From: an uncultured Bacillota bacterium
Lineage (GTDB): Bacteria > Bacillota_I > Bacilli_A > RFN20 > CAG-631
Direction: 5' to 3'
Length of the DNA stretch: 7,498 nt
Assembly (NCBI GenBank): GCA_905197115.1
Contig: CAJJXN010000066.1
Coordinates: 1-7,498 of the forward strand
Position numbers and translations under genes: made by a program. Under the pieces are notes generated by a model, which saw only the letters and a list, made by a program, of their open reading frames with translations, had not been told where the DNA came from and did no database searches. Shown one piece after another: positions 6,227 through 7,498 of this stretch (its first letter is position 1; the number at the start of each line of letters is the position of its first letter).

Positions 6227-6284
6227 AAAAAAAACAATCAAATATTCTCCTTATAATCTCCGTACGTAAGGAGGATATTGATTG
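6227..6284 (-). terminator. long hairpin with T8 run on -, possible second terminator for leftward transcripts
   Basis: Read on -, the 18-bp stem formed by 6267-6284 and 6235-6253 is followed directly by TTTTTTTT (6234-6227), the form of a Rho-independent terminator. It is 100 bp past the end of the GGGtGRT gene, so it could back up the terminator at 6334-6362. On + the same bases fall inside RNA 2, and the two readings are not exclusive. The stem also hides TAAGGAGG (6267-6274), a perfect ribosome-binding-site core on +. Confidence 0.5.
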
Positions 6285-6333
6285 CTTACATAGCAGACAG
6301 AATAATAATATATTCCGCCATTCTGTCTGCATC

Positions 6334-6362
6334 AAAAAACGCACATACTTTGTGCGTTTTTT
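6334..6362. terminator. bidirectional terminator between RNA 2 and the GGGtGRT gene
   Basis: AAAAAACGCACA (6334-6345) pairs with TGTGCGTTTTTT (6351-6362) around a 5-nt loop. With A6 before and T6 after the GC-rich core, it works in both directions. It would end the GGGtGRT transcript 24 bp after its stop codon and RNA 2 from the other side. Confidence 0.85.
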
Positions 6363-6385
6363 GTTTTATTTATGTTTGTTTTTTG

Positions 6386-7384
6386 TTATTTCATACTTTC
6401 CTCTACTGCAACTGCTATAGAAACGGTAGCTCCAACCATAGGGTTGTTTCCCATGCCAATCAATCCCATCATTTCTACATGCGCTGGTACAGAAGATGAA
6501 CCCGCAAATTGTGCATCTGAATGCATTCTTCCCATTGTATCTGTCATTCCGTATGATGCTGGTCCTGCTGCCATATTGTCTGGATGTAAAGTTCTTCCTG
6601 TTCCTCCACCTGATGCAACTGAAAAATATTTTCTTCCTGCTTCTAATCTTTCTTTTTTGTATGTACCTGCTACTGGATGTTGAAATCTTGTTGGATTTGT
6701 TGAGTTGCCTGTTATAGATACATCAACATCTTCTAGCCACATTATTGCAACTCCTTCTCTAACATCATTTGCTCCATAGCATCTAACTTTGCTTCTTTCT
6801 CCATTTGAATATGCAATTTCTTCTACAACATTTACTTTTCCTGTATAAAAATCAAAATCTGTTTTAACATATGTAAAGCCATTTATTCTAGATATAACTT
6901 GTGCTGCATCTTTTCCTAATCCGTTTAATATAACTCTTAAAGGCTCTTTTCTTACTTTATTTGCAGATTTTGCAATTCCTATTGCTCCTTCTGCTGCTGC
7001 AAAACTCTCATGTCCAGCTAGAAAAGCAAAACATTTTGTATCTTCACTTAATAACATTGATGCTAAATTTCCATGCCCCAAGCCTACTTTTCTGTCATCT
7101 GCAACTGAACCTGGTATGCAAAATGCCTGTAGTCCTTCTCCTATTGCCTTTGCAGCTTCATGTGCTTTTGTACAACCTTTTTTTATAGCTATTGCAGCAC
7201 CTAATGTATATGCCCAACAAGCATTTTCAAAACAAATAGTTTGAATACTTCTTGTTATTTCATATGGATTAAATCCTTTATCCGTACATATTTTTAATGC
7301 TTCATCGAAATCTTTTATTCCATATTTCTCCATTACTGGTTTTATTTGGTCTATTCTTCTTTCATAACTTTCAAATAATGCCAT
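6386..7384 (-). CDS. GGGtGRT-family protein
   Basis: Complete 332-residue protein. The family-naming motif GGGTGRT is at residues 259-265 (ASGGGTGRTLHPDN). Other likely conserved segments are GLGHGNLASM (101-110), FLAGHESFAAAEGAIG (121-136), NSTNPTRFQHPVAGTY (227-242) and the Gly/Met-rich end MMGLIGMGNNPMVGA. The family is soluble and widespread in Clostridia and other anaerobes. As far as I know its biochemical role is not established, so none is claimed. Cys at 33, 51, 56, 71, 89, 118 and 202 and several His are visible. The start at 7384 is supported by AGAGGT at 7392-7397. It lies 28 bp after the end of another - gene, so it is probably co-transcribed with it. It ends with TGA, confirming that TGA is a stop codon in this chromosome. 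Confidence 0.93.
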   Translation of the reverse strand: MALFESYERRIDQIKPVMEKYGIKDFDEALKICTDKGFNPYEITRSIQTICFENACWAYTLGAAIAIKKGCTKAHEAAKAIGEGLQAFCIPGSVADDRKVGLGHGNLASMLLSEDTKCFAFLAGHESFAAAEGAIGIAKSANKVRKEPLRVILNGLGKDAAQVISRINGFTYVKTDFDFYTGKVNVVEEIAYSNGERSKVRCYGANDVREGVAIMWLEDVDVSITGNSTNPTRFQHPVAGTYKKERLEAGRKYFSVASGGGTGRTLHPDNMAAGPASYGMTDTMGRMHSDAQFAGSSSVPAHVEMMGLIGMGNNPMVGATVSIAVAVEESMK

Positions 7385-7412
7385 TATTATTACCTCTTTC
7401 TATTTAATTATT

Positions 7413-7498
7413 TTATTCTTTTCTTGGATCTATTTTCTTTACGGCTTCATCAAATCTTCCATATTTGCCACTTGCTTTTTCTATTGCTTCCATTGGTT
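7413..7498 (-). CDS. C-terminal end of the gene upstream of the GGGtGRT gene (partial); possibly a NifU-like Fe-S scaffold
   Basis: The - frame entering from the right edge gives 27 residues, including MEAIEKASGKYGRFDEAVKK, ending in IDPRKE and TAA (7413-7415). The peptide is charged and helical, with no diagnostic motif. It runs in the same direction as the GGGtGRT gene with a 28-bp gap, so the two look like one operon. From general knowledge, GGGtGRT genes in Clostridia often follow a NifU-like iron-sulfur cluster scaffold gene, so that is the best guess; it rests on context only. Confidence 0.45.
   Translation of the reverse strand, partial: PMEAIEKASGKYGRFDEAVKKIDPRKE

Larger units (their letters stand above)
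6047..6362 (+). ncRNA. structured non-coding RNA 2 (about 316 nt, 3' end uncertain)
   Basis: From the predicted start the RNA opens with GTTAC-GAAGC/GCTTC-T-GTAAC (6047-6072). Next is a 9-bp stem GAAGATGTG/CGCATCTTC (6077-6123, one G-U pair) with a small inner ATGAA/TTCAT hairpin. A three-way junction follows: outer stem AAAGGAGAGAAA/TTTCTCTCTTT (6126-6137 with 6216-6226), inner hairpins TGCAT/ATGCA (6140-6163) and GGGAAAG/CTTTCCC (6175-6215). Then come an 18-bp hairpin with one bulge (6235-6284), a perfect 11-bp hairpin GCAGACAGAAT/ATTCTGTCTGC (6293-6330) and the terminator at 6334-6362. The 3' end is uncertain, because the hairpins after 6235 could instead serve leftward transcripts. Apart from its promoter it shares no clear sequence with RNA 1. 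No known family is recognised, and no protein gene follows on +. Confidence 0.6.

Noticed and set aside
6278..6499. A 73-codon frame from TTG 6278 behind TAAGGAGG.
   Set aside because: It runs through the bidirectional terminator and then antisense to the GGGtGRT gene. The ribosome binding site is buried in a stem, and the residues show no protein-like pattern.

Overview
The window is AT-rich DNA from a low-GC Firmicute, most likely a member of the Clostridia. This rests on A/T-ending codons, AGGAGG-type ribosome binding sites, TTGACT/TATAAT promoters, short U-tailed terminators, and a GGGtGRT-family gene next to what looks like an Fe-S scaffold gene. The species cannot be named from the sequence.

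It divides near position 4120. The left part (1-4121) looks like the right-hand end of an integrated element, probably a prophage. It begins with the last 38 codons of a SPOR-domain wall hydrolase (3-119), then a small holin-like membrane protein broken by one TGA (252-530) and a terminator. After these comes an array of four related, heavily decayed genes for exported/membrane-anchored proteins: three head-to-tail on + with overlapping ends (816-3115) and one convergent on - (3098-3659). This is where prophages usually carry lysogenic-conversion genes. A 560-bp gene-free AT-rich tract follows, with a leftward terminator, short direct and inverted repeats, and finally the 3' half of a tRNA-Gln(CTG) gene (4122-4168) with its terminator. 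A 3'-half tRNA with no 5' half is the usual signature of an attachment site, and it marks the edge of the element.

The right part (4169-7498) looks like ordinary chromosome with intact genes, all on -. Enolase (4229-5494) is complete with all expected catalytic residues. Further right lie a complete GGGtGRT-family protein (6386-7384) and the C-terminal end of the gene upstream of it (7413-7498).

Between enolase and the GGGtGRT gene are 890 bp without a credible protein gene. On + they hold two consecutive promoter-to-terminator units. Each starts with a near-consensus sigma-A promoter with exactly 17-bp spacing, and the two promoters share an identical 13-base core. The first unit ends at a classic terminator and the second runs to a bidirectional one. 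Each is packed with long, nearly perfect hairpins. I read them as two structured non-coding RNAs of about 366 and 316 nt that match no family I can recall; they are the most promising novelty here. The decayed paralogue array and the attachment site are the other main observations.
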